This document shows, piece after piece, positions 53,680 through 62,318 of a DNA stretch of 64,000 nt. The position numbers were made by a program, and so were the translations under genes. The stretch lies in NCBI RefSeq assembly GCF_000714715.1, contig NZ_JMFO01000011.1, positions 1 to 64,000 on the forward strand, written 5' to 3'. Source of the stretch: Candidatus Magnetobacterium casense (GTDB lineage Bacteria; Nitrospirota; Thermodesulfovibrionia; Thermodesulfovibrionales; Magnetobacteriaceae). The notes beneath the pieces are model-generated. The model did no database searches and had not been told where the DNA came from. It saw nothing but the letters and a program-made list of their open reading frames with translations. Within the stretch, counting starts at the first letter, position 1, and each line of letters opens with the position of its first letter.

Positions 53680-53698
53680 GGCAGGTTTCATACCTGCC
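53680..53698 (+). promoter_or_regulatory. Intergenic hairpin between cassette genes A and B
   Basis: GGCAGGT-TTCAT-ACCTGCC. The same hairpin occurs at 55930-55950 between genes A' and B'. No T run follows, so it looks more like a processing or stability element than a terminator. Confidence 0.5.
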
Positions 53699-53747
53699 CT
53701 CAACAAGAAAAAACGTGGCTCTAATGAACACAACGAAGGAGGACAAG

Positions 53748-54752
53748 ATGAAAGGACTAAAAAGGATTGGATTAGTGATGATGGTTATGGCCGTTTTATT
53801 GTCAGTGCCGATGATGGCAATAGCGGCGGTTCAGTTTTCCGAGGTGTCTGACAACAAGATTGTCGGAGCATCTGCAGATTTGGGGGTGACGTTTTCTGCC
53901 TTAACAGAGAATGACATGGCAATCATAGAACTGCAATTGAACAACAAAAGGATCACCGTACAAAAAGGATACAACGATAGAAGCCATGAACTGTATATAC
54001 AAGGCATAAGTATTGAGAGTAATGAAATCGCAACATTAAGCCAGGAAGATTCAATATCTATCAGTAACTTACATTCAGAACTATTACAATATGCTGGATA
54101 TAGTGAACTTGGCGATACTTTTCTTGACACACTTAATTTATTGAGCAGTTGGCCGGATACCATGCCTATTGTCTTGACAAAGGATGAAAAACATCCAGAA
54201 ACTAAAGCATTAAGCAAAAGTCTTTGTTCCGACATCGGTAAAACCGTTAATGTTGCCTATCCTCCAAGTCCTGATAGTCTTGGAGGGAACTGGAAATCAG
54301 AAGCGACTTTTATTGGCACTAGTACTGCCGGTAAATGTGTAGGCCGTTGTGGAATAGGATGTGGTAGTAGCATAATTGGTAATGCAGATAAATATAGCGT
54401 GAATTGTTTAGTCCATGATGTTTGTGCGGGAAAATATGGACGTACTGCTAAAGCTTGTAATAAACTGTTTGAAGATGCCGCAGATGATTTTCTAGCGGGA
54501 AAGTCTTGTTCAAGAAAAGTGACTCCAACCACCGTAAACGTTAAGGTTGGTAAAACAGCAACCGCTACCGTTAATGGTGATACATCAACTTATGTAACAA
54601 CTACATACTTTCCTCTTATTAGTTCAGCCAAGGCCACTGTCAAAGGCAACACCGTAACCATTACCGGCGTTAGGAAAGGGTCTAGCCGAATAGGTGTTAG
54701 TGGCACGAGTTTGGTTGGTACCACGTATATAGATGTAACTGTAAGCAAGTAA
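53748..54752 (+). CDS. Secreted phospholipase A2-like protein with Ig-like tail, cassette gene B
   Basis: 334 residues. ATG 53748 follows AAGGAGGACAAG. Signal peptide (MKGLKRIGLVMMVMAVLL ... AIAAV). Residues about 35-150 form a domain I do not recognise, probably the N-terminal counterpart of the A domain. Residues about 190-255 show a PLA2-like Cys-rich core: CVGRCGIGCGSS, then NCLVHDVCAGKYG with the His-Asp pair in CxxHDxC, then KACNKLFEDAADDF. Residues about 260-334 resemble a bacterial Ig-like (BIG2) domain (VNVKVGKTATATVNG ... VTITGVRKGSSRIGV). Predicted target: phospholipid, by extracellular hydrolysis. Shares its leader DNA with gene B' at 56037. Confidence 0.75.
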   Translation: MKGLKRIGLVMMVMAVLLSVPMMAIAAVQFSEVSDNKIVGASADLGVTFSALTENDMAIIELQLNNKRITVQKGYNDRSHELYIQGISIESNEIATLSQEDSISISNLHSELLQYAGYSELGDTFLDTLNLLSSWPDTMPIVLTKDEKHPETKALSKSLCSDIGKTVNVAYPPSPDSLGGNWKSEATFIGTSTAGKCVGRCGIGCGSSIIGNADKYSVNCLVHDVCAGKYGRTAKACNKLFEDAADDFLAGKSCSRKVTPTTVNVKVGKTATATVNGDTSTYVTTTYFPLISSAKATVKGNTVTITGVRKGSSRIGVSGTSLVGTTYIDVTVSK

Positions 54753-54789
54753 AGTTTAGGCCTATAAATTGAGCAATTTAGTAATAAAT

Positions 54790-55000
54790 AACGGAGCATA
54801 AATGTTTAGAACATTAGGGTTAAGAATAATGGGGTTAAGGGGACTTCTTCGTGGCCGGGGTGGGTGCGACCCACTTGCGCCTCGCCCCTCCCCTTGCGGG
54901 GGAGGTCTGAGGAGGGGGCGGAGGGGGTAAGGCACCCCTGCCGTAAACCGCCCTCCTTCTTTTCTTCTGTTGTCATAGCTACTTATGCTCTTCTGCTTAC
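54790..55000 (+). repeat. GC-rich modular repeat, copy D (long form)
   Basis: Left module as copies A-C and right module as copy A. The core has an additional segment (GTGGCCGGGGTGGGTGCGAC ... GGGGGTAAGGCACCCCTGCC) also found in copy E. It fills most of the 360-bp gap between cassette units one and two. Confidence 0.85.
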
Positions 55001-55113
55001 CTCTTTAGCGATATAAAAAATCCTGAATTGTGCGTTGACGCATAGTATGGCCTCTTTTGGGTGTGGTAGGATTAATTATAGAAACTAAATTAAATTTAAG
55101 GAGAACTGTAACA

Positions 55114-55911
55114 ATGAAGAGATGTATGTCAAAGGTAGTAGTGGTAGTAGCGATGTTGGTTGTGGTGTTTGCCGGACAGCTTTATGCCGAGGACACTTAC
55201 AAGGCCCCGAGTATAACGTATAGCTACAGCAATGGTGTGTTCGGTATTATGGTTTTAGGGGTAAACTATGGTGCCGTCAGCGACTTTCTCCTGGATGATG
55301 TCTCAATAGGAGAGACGTTAGCACAAATGGCAACCCAGGGACAGCTTGTCGTTTACCAGTATACAGACTGGTTTTACATTGGCATCTACGCAACAGAGGA
55401 AGCGCTTGCGGAGTTTGCCGGAAATAATTTCCAGATTGCCTTATCGGAAGGGACAGTCCTCAGCAAGCCATTGCCGGAGGTCAGCAATTTGCTTCCCGCT
55501 TCAGAAGAGGCAAGTGCAAAGGCTGCTGATAAGGCTAATGTGTGTCAGTGTACAGACTATGTCAGGCTGAGAAAGGGGCTTCCTAAGAATGGCATGGGAG
55601 GTGCCCATACGTGGGATAATGGTTATCTCAAAAACAATGGATACAATCGGGTCAATGGACAACCTAAGAAGAACGATATTGTCGTATATGAGAAGAATTA
55701 CGGAAGTGGTATTGATACTGCGAATGGTCATGTTGGGATTATCGATAAAAACGCCATTGACGATAAAAAAGGCAATTGGCGAATTGATGTCAGGGGTGCC
55801 AATCAAGGCGGAAATGAGTCAGAAACCGGTTGCAATAATGTAAGCACTTTGAAGAACAGGACAGTTTCTAAAGCCAAAGTCAACAAGACTATATCTTTCT
55901 GGAGAAAGTAA
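55114..55911 (+). CDS. Secreted CHAP-domain amidase, cassette gene A'
   Basis: 265 residues. ATG 55114 lies behind AAGGAG. The first ~135 residues are near-identical to gene A at 52728, including signal peptide and N-terminal domain, as is the DNA from 55027 to about 55514. The sequence changes abruptly after LPASEEASAK to a CHAP-type domain: catalytic Cys in VCQCTDYVRLRKG, His in ANGHVGIIDK, with PKKNDIVVYE between. CHAP domains cut peptidoglycan or bacterial amide bonds. So the N-terminus was kept and the enzyme domain exchanged. Confidence 0.82.
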   Translation: MKRCMSKVVVVVAMLVVVFAGQLYAEDTYKAPSITYSYSNGVFGIMVLGVNYGAVSDFLLDDVSIGETLAQMATQGQLVVYQYTDWFYIGIYATEEALAEFAGNNFQIALSEGTVLSKPLPEVSNLLPASEEASAKAADKANVCQCTDYVRLRKGLPKNGMGGAHTWDNGYLKNNGYNRVNGQPKKNDIVVYEKNYGSGIDTANGHVGIIDKNAIDDKKGNWRIDVRGANQGGNESETGCNNVSTLKNRTVSKAKVNKTISFWRK

Positions 55912-55929
55912 GGAAGAGTAAATAGGATG

Positions 55930-55950
55930 GGGCAGGTTTCATACCTGCCC
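55930..55950 (+). promoter_or_regulatory. Intergenic hairpin between cassette genes A' and B'
   Basis: GGGCAGGT-TTCAT-ACCTGCCC. Conserved with the hairpin at 53680-53698 in the first unit, while nearby non-coding DNA differs. Confidence 0.5.
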
Positions 55951-56036
55951 TAATATAAACACTTAGTTTAAGGAGGTTTAACATGAACTCAACAAAAAGA
56001 AACGTGGCTCTAATGAGCACAACGAAGGAGGACAAG

Positions 56037-57487
56037 ATGAAAGCAACAAAGAAAGTAATGTATGTGAGGTCGTTTTTAACGGTGGTGTTTTTGATGGTTT
56101 TTGTATTGCTGCCAGTGGTGTCAATGGCAGAGGAAGGAAGTCTAACTTTACCTGAATTAAGTTACTCCGTGGATGGCAATAATCTCGTAGTAATTGCTGA
56201 CAATATACCTTTAGATACCATAACCTCTATTACGGTGAATAGTTTTGCTATTACGGATATTCTTTCAGTTATGGTAAAAGAAGGTTCAGCTAAACTTGAA
56301 GAAACAGAGCAGGATACAAGCACTCTTGTCTCTGTGGATATATATAACCTACAGACAAAGTTAATGTTGGCATATCCAAATATAGACATCATAAACCAAG
56401 AGTTTGTTTTTGGTATTATGCTTACTAAAGGTGTCACTATTTCTGTGCCAATTTCAATTCCGAATGAACTATCGCATATGGCATTTAGGGCATCATCTGA
56501 CAAAACATTTGGCCTCCCAACTACCGTGGCTGAGAATAAAAAATGTGGATATAGAAGTACAGAATGTGCAAAACCTGGATATCAACATACAGCGGATGTT
56601 CTGGGTTTTGACTGTAAAAAATCGTGTAACCCCTTGACACTAAACGATTATTCAAAATTGATAGTGTCTACATTTTAAAATTCTTTGCTATATTAATAAG
56701 TTATCATGAAATGTATTATACCATGCCTCACTAATAAAATCAAGTTTTAGTGTCTACGTGTTTACACATTTTCTTTTATAAAACCTTATATTTAAAGGAA
56801 GTAAGCCTTTTTTTGCGCAGAACATCCGATACAGGTATTGATTACTCTGGTTTTGGTACTGCCGTAGCTACAAGCTCTGGTACTGTGGTAGTAGCAGAAA
56901 CACTGAGCAGTAAAGATCATGGGATGGGGAATAATGTCATTATACAACATGACAATGGAATCTATAGCTCTTATTCACACCTTGCCTCTATCGATTCAAA
57001 GATAAAGAAAGGTAATACTGTTTCAAAAGGACAGACTATAGGTACAATAGGAGGATCAGGTTATGGAAAAACCAATTACTGGGGAACTCATCTTCATTTT
57101 GAAATAAAAACATGTGGTAAAAGTAGTTCCTGTAGTAACGGTCAATTTTGGGGATATACATCAGGTAACCCTGATGATTATGGTTACAAGAATCCAGCGA
57201 ATTACATAGGAAGTGGTTCAACTCCATCCCCTACGATTAGCTCAATAACCCCGACATCAGCCAAACTCAATAAACTCACTAAATTTACCGTATCCGGCAA
57301 AAACCTAACCTCCGGTATGAACTTTTCCTTAAAAGATTGCAAAGAAAACGGTAAAGGGGATTTAGGTGGCAATTCTTCATCATGGAATTTTCAATGTACA
57401 CCAAGCAAAACAGGTACTAAAGATGGGGATATCAAAGACAAGAGAGGTAAGAAGATATTTACCTTTAAGGTAAAGGTAAACAAATAA
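56037..57487 (+). pseudogene. M23 peptidase gene split by a 236-bp element, cassette gene B'
   Basis: ATG 56037 (MKATKKVMYVRSF) has the same AAGGAGGACAAG leader as gene B. A signal peptide (to VVSMAEE), an N-terminal domain distantly like that of gene A, and the start of an M23 domain are interrupted at 56592. Removal of the element plus one ATACAG copy yields 1,209 bases, exactly 403 codons, and rebuilds GYQHTGIDYSGFG: the insertion falls on the first zinc-ligand motif (HTGID). The rest of M23 (YSHLAS, THLHFE) and an IPT/TIG-like C-terminal domain (about 57220-57487, ISSITPTSAKLNKLTKFTV) follow. The 5' part alone would give a 213-residue protein ending inside the element. Confidence 0.85.
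56593..56828. mobile_element. 236-bp MITE, copy 2 (TIR 11 bp, TSD ATACAG)
   Basis: Same ends (CGGATGTTCTG/CAGAACATCCG), same length and same orientation on the plus strand as the copy at 24158-24393; I found no base difference. Direct ATACAG copies flank it (56587-56592 and 56829-56834). The identity implies very recent movement or duplication of one copy. Confidence 0.93.
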
Positions 57488-57530
57488 GGTAAAACTGTCC
57501 TCGATGATATTCAAATAAGTAAACATGAGG

Positions 57531-57642
57531 ATTGTCTGAACCATGATTACACAGATTATAGGATTTACAGGAAAAAGGGATAAGACCTTTTTTTTACAAA
57601 ATCCTGATAATCCCTTAATCCGTTAAATCGTGGTTCAGACAT
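57531..57642. repeat. Dispersed palindromic element
   Basis: Left ATTGTCTGAACCATGATT and right (reverse complement) ATGTCTGAACCACGATT are inverted repeats of about 17 bp. They enclose ACACAGATTATAGGATTTAC and its partial complement AATCCTGATAATCCCTTAAT, so the whole can fold. I recall similar 'TGTCTGAACCATGATT' elements from many bacterial genomes. Half a copy is at 42880-42909. Confidence 0.75.
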
Positions 57643-57751
57643 CTTTAATTGCAGGGATTGGAATATGACATTGTCAAGCTAAATAAAATGTCTATAAGTA
57701 CCAAGACCTGTTTTACAGGTTTATAACGAAATATGTACCATTGGAGGAAGT

Positions 57752-57832
57752 ATGTTCCGAAGGAGTAACAGACCCCAAAAGAAGTATCTCAAATGCCGCA
57801 GTGCAAGTATTGTAAGGAGGCTTGTATGTTAA
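57752..57832 (+). CDS. Possible 26-aa leader peptide overlapping the lectin gene start
   Basis: TTGGAGGAAGT then ATG at 57752 is the same leader that starts the surface genes at 46164, 49743 and 16050. Here it opens MFRRSNRPQKKYLKCRSASI, then VRRLVC and TAA, the stop overlapping the ATG of the next gene (57826). The peptide is strongly basic. It may be a decayed former N-terminus or a coupling peptide. Confidence 0.35.
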   Translation: MFRRSNRPQKKYLKCRSASIVRRLVC

Positions 57833-59862
57833 AGAAGGGCTATGGCGTTGGAAACATTTTTTTAGCGTTGTTGGTATGTGTCATGGTTCTTGCCATGTTT
57901 GGTGGTGTAGCAATGTCTGATTCAGCCAGGCTCACTAACCCCGCAAATAATCACACATATCAGAGGTATGATATATTACGGATATGGGATGACGCCAAGG
58001 CTCATTGTGAAGCGCAGGGTGGATACCTGGCAACCGTGACTGAAAATAGTGAAAACCTGTTTCTTGTCGATAACTTCTGTTCTACAACTCTTATAGGTTC
58101 AGCTCGTTGTTGGCTTGGGGCAACTGACGTAGAGAACGAAGGCGATTTTAGATGGATAACAGGCGAGGCATGGGGTTTTACGTATTGGGCTCCTGGCGAA
58201 CCTAATAACAACAATAACAAAAGTGAAGAAGATTGCCTGGTGTACAAGAATAACCAATGGAATGATACGGAATGTGACGCAGCCTATTATCCGGTTTGCG
58301 AGTGGGATGCACCATCACAATACACCCTTACGGTGACAACGACAGGTTCCGGTACTGTAACGAGCACGCCTTCAGGGATAGATTGCGGTGACACGTGCTC
58401 TGCCGATTTTGATACCGACACACCCGTAACCCTAACCGCGGCGGCTGACTCCGGTTCAACGTTTGCGGGTTGGAGCGGTGACTGCACAGGGGCAAGCTCA
58501 ACCTGCGCGGTAACGATGTCGGCGGCAAGGAGCGTGGCAGCAACGTTTTCGCTTACGCCCACTCCCACACCAACGCCAACTCCCACCCCGACACCGACTC
58601 CAACTCCCACTCCTACACCAACTCCTACACCCACACCTACACCCACCTCAACGCCTACACCAACTCCAACGCCTACTTCCACTCCAACACCGAGCCAAGT
58701 GAAGCTCACGGTAGCAAAGCAGGGCACCGGCGACGGCACGGTAACCGCGGCCCCCGGCACTATCACCTGGAGCGGCAAGACTGGCACGGCATCGTATAAC
58801 AAGAATACATCCGTTACCCTAACGGCATCTGCCGCGCTGGGCTCAACGATCAAGGGTTGGACGGGCTGTGACCTGAACATCGGCGCTAACCAGTGTATGG
58901 TCACAATGTCCGCCGACAAGAGCGTTTCCGTTGAGTTCGACGGCGGCAGCTCCGGCAGGCGGGTCAGACACGACTTCAACGGTGACGGCCATGCCGACGT
59001 CCTGTGGCGCAACACCGCAACCGGCGAAGTTGCGATCTGGCTGATGGACGGCATGAAGATAAACGGCGGTGATTTTATCGCCAGGGGCGTGACAGCGGAC
59101 TGGGACGTCAAGGCAATAGGCGACTTTAACGGCGACAGCAAGGCCGATGTCCTCTGGCAAAATGCAGCGGGCGATGTCTTTATATGGCTCATCGAGGGCA
59201 CCGTAATAAAGGCCGGTGGATATGCCGTCAAGGGTATGCCTGGCGAGTGGGAGGTCACAACGCTTGGCGACTTCAACGGCGATGGCAAGACCGACATCAT
59301 GTGGAGAAACGCCAACTCCGGTGACGTCTACGTCTGGTTTATGGATGGGACGAATATAAAGGGCGGCGGCTACATGATCAAGGGCATGATTGGTGAGTGG
59401 GTGGTCAAGGCCGTGGCCGACTTCGATGGCGATGGCACAAGCGACGTCATGTGGCAGAATACCAGGAATGGCGACGTAGCCATGTGGCTGATGGACGGTC
59501 TGAGCATGTCAACGGGTAACTATGTTGCCAAGGGTGTCCCCGACAACTGGCAGATCAAGGCGGTTGACGACTTCGATGGCAATGGCAAGGCCGACATCAT
59601 CTGGCAGAACACCAATACCGGCGACGTTGTTATATGGTTCATGGACGGGATGAGCATCGTCGGTGGCGACTTCATCCAGAAGGGTGTGCCTCACAACTGG
59701 CAGATCAAGGTCGTTGGGGATTACAACAGCGATGGCAAAGCCGACATCCTCTGGCAGGATACCACAAGTGGCGACGTCTACATGTACATCATGGATGGCA
59801 AGAACATAACCGGTGGCGGCTATGTGGCCTTTGGGCTTGCCTCCGGCTGGCAACCTAAGTAA
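57826..59862 (+). CDS. C-type lectin-VCBS modular surface protein
   Basis: 678 residues. ATG 57826 (MLKKGYGVGNIFLALLVCV) follows AAGGAGG; signal peptide to about GGVAMSD. Residues about 35-150 are a C-type lectin-like domain: HCEAQGGYLATVTE, WLGATDVENEGDFRWITGE, APGEPNNNNNKSEEDCLVYK and CEWD, with the EPN carbohydrate/calcium motif present. Then an InlB-type repeat (GWSGDCTGASSTC), a Pro-Thr linker of about 42 residues, a second repeat (GWTGCDLNIGANQC) and seven VCBS units. From about 58690 onward the DNA is almost the same as 48390-49553. Likely glycan-binding adhesin. Confidence 0.88.
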   Translation: MLKKGYGVGNIFLALLVCVMVLAMFGGVAMSDSARLTNPANNHTYQRYDILRIWDDAKAHCEAQGGYLATVTENSENLFLVDNFCSTTLIGSARCWLGATDVENEGDFRWITGEAWGFTYWAPGEPNNNNNKSEEDCLVYKNNQWNDTECDAAYYPVCEWDAPSQYTLTVTTTGSGTVTSTPSGIDCGDTCSADFDTDTPVTLTAAADSGSTFAGWSGDCTGASSTCAVTMSAARSVAATFSLTPTPTPTPTPTPTPTPTPTPTPTPTPTPTPTSTPTPTPTPTSTPTPSQVKLTVAKQGTGDGTVTAAPGTITWSGKTGTASYNKNTSVTLTASAALGSTIKGWTGCDLNIGANQCMVTMSADKSVSVEFDGGSSGRRVRHDFNGDGHADVLWRNTATGEVAIWLMDGMKINGGDFIARGVTADWDVKAIGDFNGDSKADVLWQNAAGDVFIWLIEGTVIKAGGYAVKGMPGEWEVTTLGDFNGDGKTDIMWRNANSGDVYVWFMDGTNIKGGGYMIKGMIGEWVVKAVADFDGDGTSDVMWQNTRNGDVAMWLMDGLSMSTGNYVAKGVPDNWQIKAVDDFDGNGKADIIWQNTNTGDVVIWFMDGMSIVGGDFIQKGVPHNWQIKVVGDYNSDGKADILWQDTTSGDVYMYIMDGKNITGGGYVAFGLASGWQPK

Positions 59863-59872
59863 AGAAGAAGAA

Positions 59873-59939
59873 GCAAGGAGGGCGGCTCCGCCCCCTCCTT
59901 GGCCCCATTTTACCATGTTTTTTTAAGAGGATACACAAT
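59873..59939 (-). repeat. GC-rich repeat, copy H (short, inverted)
   Basis: GGAGGGCGGCTCCGCCCCCT, then TTGGCCCCATTTTACCATG and TTTTTTTAAGAGGATAC, form the inverted left module and core of copy E. The hairpin lies just past the lectin gene stop and may terminate it; the T run suits the plus strand. Confidence 0.65.
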
Positions 59940-59966
59940 ATCTTTACAATACATGTGGTAATATGT

Positions 59967-60794
59967 TCATTCAAGCGTCTTTATTTCCGATGGGCTGAGT
60001 CTCCTGAGTTTCTCAAGGCCCAGCATCTTCAATACCTTTGCTCCTTCCGGCTCTTTGCCCATCTTTTCAAGGATCGTGAGCAGCGTATCACTGTCAGACT
60101 TGTCCGGTATGAGTATCACGGGGAGCATTATGTCATTGCTCTGGAGTAATGTGGTTATTGTCCTGTAAAGCTCCTGGTTTATAGTCGATAACTTTTCGAG
60201 ACTGTTATCGGTGGTGACGGCATAGTCTACCAGGCCAAATCCTAACGACATGAGTGCGTCTATATCCTTTGGTACTGTGAGTATACTGACGGTATCCGAT
60301 ATTTCCTTTTTATTGCCAAGTATCTGGCGCAGGACATTGCGATTATGCTCCTGGGTTCCGGAGGCCGCCAGCTTGCCCCCCTGGAGCTTGTCAAGTGAAG
60401 CAACCTTCTTGCTTGCCACCAGTACCAGCTTCTGCACCGCCTTGCCATTGGATAACCCAACCATTACAGGGCGCACCTTGGCTCTGTCCTTGATCATCAG
60501 GTAGTACCAACTGGAGACCAAAAAGATATTGTCATTGTCTTTCTGGCCGTTGTGCCCCAGTGTTTGTGCATTGACATGACGTTCAAATGTCTCCTTGTCC
60601 TTGAAGGGTTGAAACTGATAGTTGCCAAAACGGGCAAGATAGTTGTCAAAGGCACCCTTTAAAGAGCTAAAGCTATCAACGTTAAGCTCGGGGCTGTAAA
60701 AATATATAACGGCCCCATTTGCACCAGCAGGGTTGACAAGTAGCAGCAATAGAGTCAAACACAAAGGCATCAGAAAAAAACAGGGCAACGCCAT
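59967..60794 (-). CDS. PhnD-like substrate-binding protein
   Basis: 275 residues from ATG 60794 (MALPCFFLMPLCLTLLLLL), which gives a clean signal peptide behind AAGGAGGGG; the frame is open up to 60896, directly abutting the kinase stop (TAAATG), so a longer form is possible. The mature part resembles periplasmic phosphonate/phosphate-type binding proteins: YSPELNVDSFSSLKGAFDNYL, VSSWYYLMIKDRAKVRPVMV, VASLDKLQGGKLAASG and LGFGLVDYAVTTDNSLE. No permease or ATPase is adjacent. Such proteins next to histidine kinases often act as ligand sensors, which fits the gene order here. Confidence 0.75.
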   Translation of the reverse strand: MALPCFFLMPLCLTLLLLLVNPAGANGAVIYFYSPELNVDSFSSLKGAFDNYLARFGNYQFQPFKDKETFERHVNAQTLGHNGQKDNDNIFLVSSWYYLMIKDRAKVRPVMVGLSNGKAVQKLVLVASKKVASLDKLQGGKLAASGTQEHNRNVLRQILGNKKEISDTVSILTVPKDIDALMSLGFGLVDYAVTTDNSLEKLSTINQELYRTITTLLQSNDIMLPVILIPDKSDSDTLLTILEKMGKEPEGAKVLKMLGLEKLRRLSPSEIKTLE

Positions 60795-60896
60795 CCCCTC
60801 CTTATACCTGCCCCGCAAGAAGGTGCGGTTGCAGGGCATCCTTGCTGCACTTGCAGACAACGGATAGTCGTGATTGATTAGAGCAGCCACAAGCAT

Positions 60897-61922
60897 TTAT
60901 GGATTCAAGGGGGGTGGGGCTGAACTGCCCCCTTTGCCATTGTCATCGTCGTTTTTATCCACGGGGATTCTTACGGTAAAGGTAGTGCCTTTGCCCAGGA
61001 TGCTTTGACACTCGATTGTGCCTTTGAGCGTCTGATTTACAGTGTTGTAGGTTATGTGCAGGCCCAGCCCTGTTCCTCCCTGTGCCCTGTTTGTGGTAAA
61101 GAAGGGGTCGTATATTTTAGGCATGTTTTCCGGAGCAATCCCCTTGCCATCGTCCGTGAAGTTGATGACAACGAATGTATCATCGCTGTAGATATCTATC
61201 AGGATGGTTCCCACGGAGTCATCGTCGTAGGCGTGCATGAGGGCGTTAATTGTAAAGTTTGTCAGTACCTGGGCAAGCGCCCCGGGATAACTGTCCATTT
61301 CGATATCGGGGGGGCATTTTATCTCCACCTTTATGGAGGTCGCCTTGAGCTTGGGGCTTAGGCTTATGATCACGCTTTCTACGTAGTCTTTGACATTAAA
61401 TCTTCTTCTCTCGTGTGAGGTTCGGTCGGCAGAGACCATCTTGAAACTCCTTACGAGGTCGCTGGTGCGTTGGAGGTTGACAAGGATCAGTTGGCTTGAT
61501 TCTTCGGCGTTACGCATGTACTGAAAGAGGTCGTCCTTTTTTGCGGTCTTGTTGGCGATATCCGTTGCGATGGTTTTTGTCAGATACTGCAGGTGCGATG
61601 CGGCGCTCACGGCAATGCCAACAGGGGTGTTTATCTCATGCGCAACGCCGGCAACAAGCTGCCCCAAGGATGCCATCTTTTCGGCCTGTACCAGTTGCTC
61701 CTGACTTTGTTTTAGTTTTTCATAGGCTTGATTGAGTTTTTCGTTGACCTCGAGGACCTCGCGTTGCTGGCGGTCGCTGATCTTTGTAATCCTGTCAAGA
61801 CGGTGGGCGGTTTTTTCATAATACTTCAACAGTTTTGTCACGACCTCCTTTACCTCGGGGGGACTGGTATCGCCTTTGGTAATTTCTTCGGCCTTGCGGA
61901 TTAGAGCGTCTTTGTCTGCCAT
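60897..61922 (-). CDS. Soluble sensor histidine kinase
   Basis: 341 residues without membrane segments. A coiled coil (about 40-80) leads into the H-box GQLVAGVAHEINTPVGIAV with phospho-acceptor His. N-box NFTINALMHAY, G1 FTDDGKGIAPENM, F-box YDPFFTTNRAQGG and G2 TGLGLHITYNTV are intact. This type (HAMP/coiled-coil-His kinase with 'HEINTPVG') often ends operons of SpoIIE-type switches. It follows siaC by 11 bases and could be an output of, or input to, the SiaABC module; SiaD-like diguanylate cyclase is missing. Confidence 0.9.
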   Translation of the reverse strand: MADKDALIRKAEEITKGDTSPPEVKEVVTKLLKYYEKTAHRLDRITKISDRQQREVLEVNEKLNQAYEKLKQSQEQLVQAEKMASLGQLVAGVAHEINTPVGIAVSAASHLQYLTKTIATDIANKTAKKDDLFQYMRNAEESSQLILVNLQRTSDLVRSFKMVSADRTSHERRRFNVKDYVESVIISLSPKLKATSIKVEIKCPPDIEMDSYPGALAQVLTNFTINALMHAYDDDSVGTILIDIYSDDTFVVINFTDDGKGIAPENMPKIYDPFFTTNRAQGGTGLGLHITYNTVNQTLKGTIECQSILGKGTTFTVRIPVDKNDDDNGKGGSSAPPPLNP

Positions 61923-61933
61923 GACGCTATATG

Positions 61934-62314
61934 CTATCCTACAACCAGATTAAAACGCAAGGATTCGAAATCCTCCTTGAAATCCATGCCTGATTCCTCT
62001 GCGCTTTCGTTTTCCTTGTCATGTATCCAGTTTATCTCTATCTCATGCCCGCTGTCCTGTGCCTCTTCCAGGAGGTCGAACATGTCGTACAGGAGTTTGG
62101 AGCTGCTGCTGTTAAAATAGGTTATCGTCAGGTTAAATACCGTCTTTGTAGTTGGTGCCTGCTCAAAGTATGACTTCAACCAGGCCATCACGGGGCCATA
62201 GAAGTCAAATGTGTTTTCAGGATAGGACTTTCCGCTGATCTCCATAACAGCCCTGCCTGCATCAAACGATATTCTTGGAGAGACCTTGGTGGCCTCTATG
62301 TACAGGTTATCCAT
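61934..62314 (-). CDS. siaC: SiaC-family regulatory phosphoprotein (DUF1987)
   Basis: 126 residues. Family blocks ATKVSPRISFDAGRAVMEIS, GKSYPENTFDFYGPVMAWL, and FNLTITYFNSSSSKLLYDMF. In Pseudomonas SiaC, a Thr in the middle of the protein is phosphorylated by SiaB and dephosphorylated by SiaA; the Ser/Thr-rich TYFNSSSS stretch fits that position here. The ribosome site GGGAGG overlaps the siaB stop. Encoded between siaB and the histidine kinase. Confidence 0.88.
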   Translation of the reverse strand: MDNLYIEATKVSPRISFDAGRAVMEISGKSYPENTFDFYGPVMAWLKSYFEQAPTTKTVFNLTITYFNSSSSKLLYDMFDLLEEAQDSGHEIEINWIHDKENESAEESGMDFKEDFESLRFNLVVG

Positions 62315-62318
62315 AGAT

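Noticed and set aside
56750-57487. Independent gene starting MSTCLHIFFYK
   Set aside because: The first ~26 codons lie inside the inserted element; the rest is the second half of the split M23 gene.
58287-59315. 342-codon minus-strand frame over the lectin-VCBS gene, with a Val-Gly repeat
   Set aside because: It is the antisense of the Pro-Thr linker and VCBS repeats; the plus strand has the signal peptide, domains and ribosome site. Similar antisense frames at 8637-9233, 14597-15076 and 45076-45753 were left out for the same reason.
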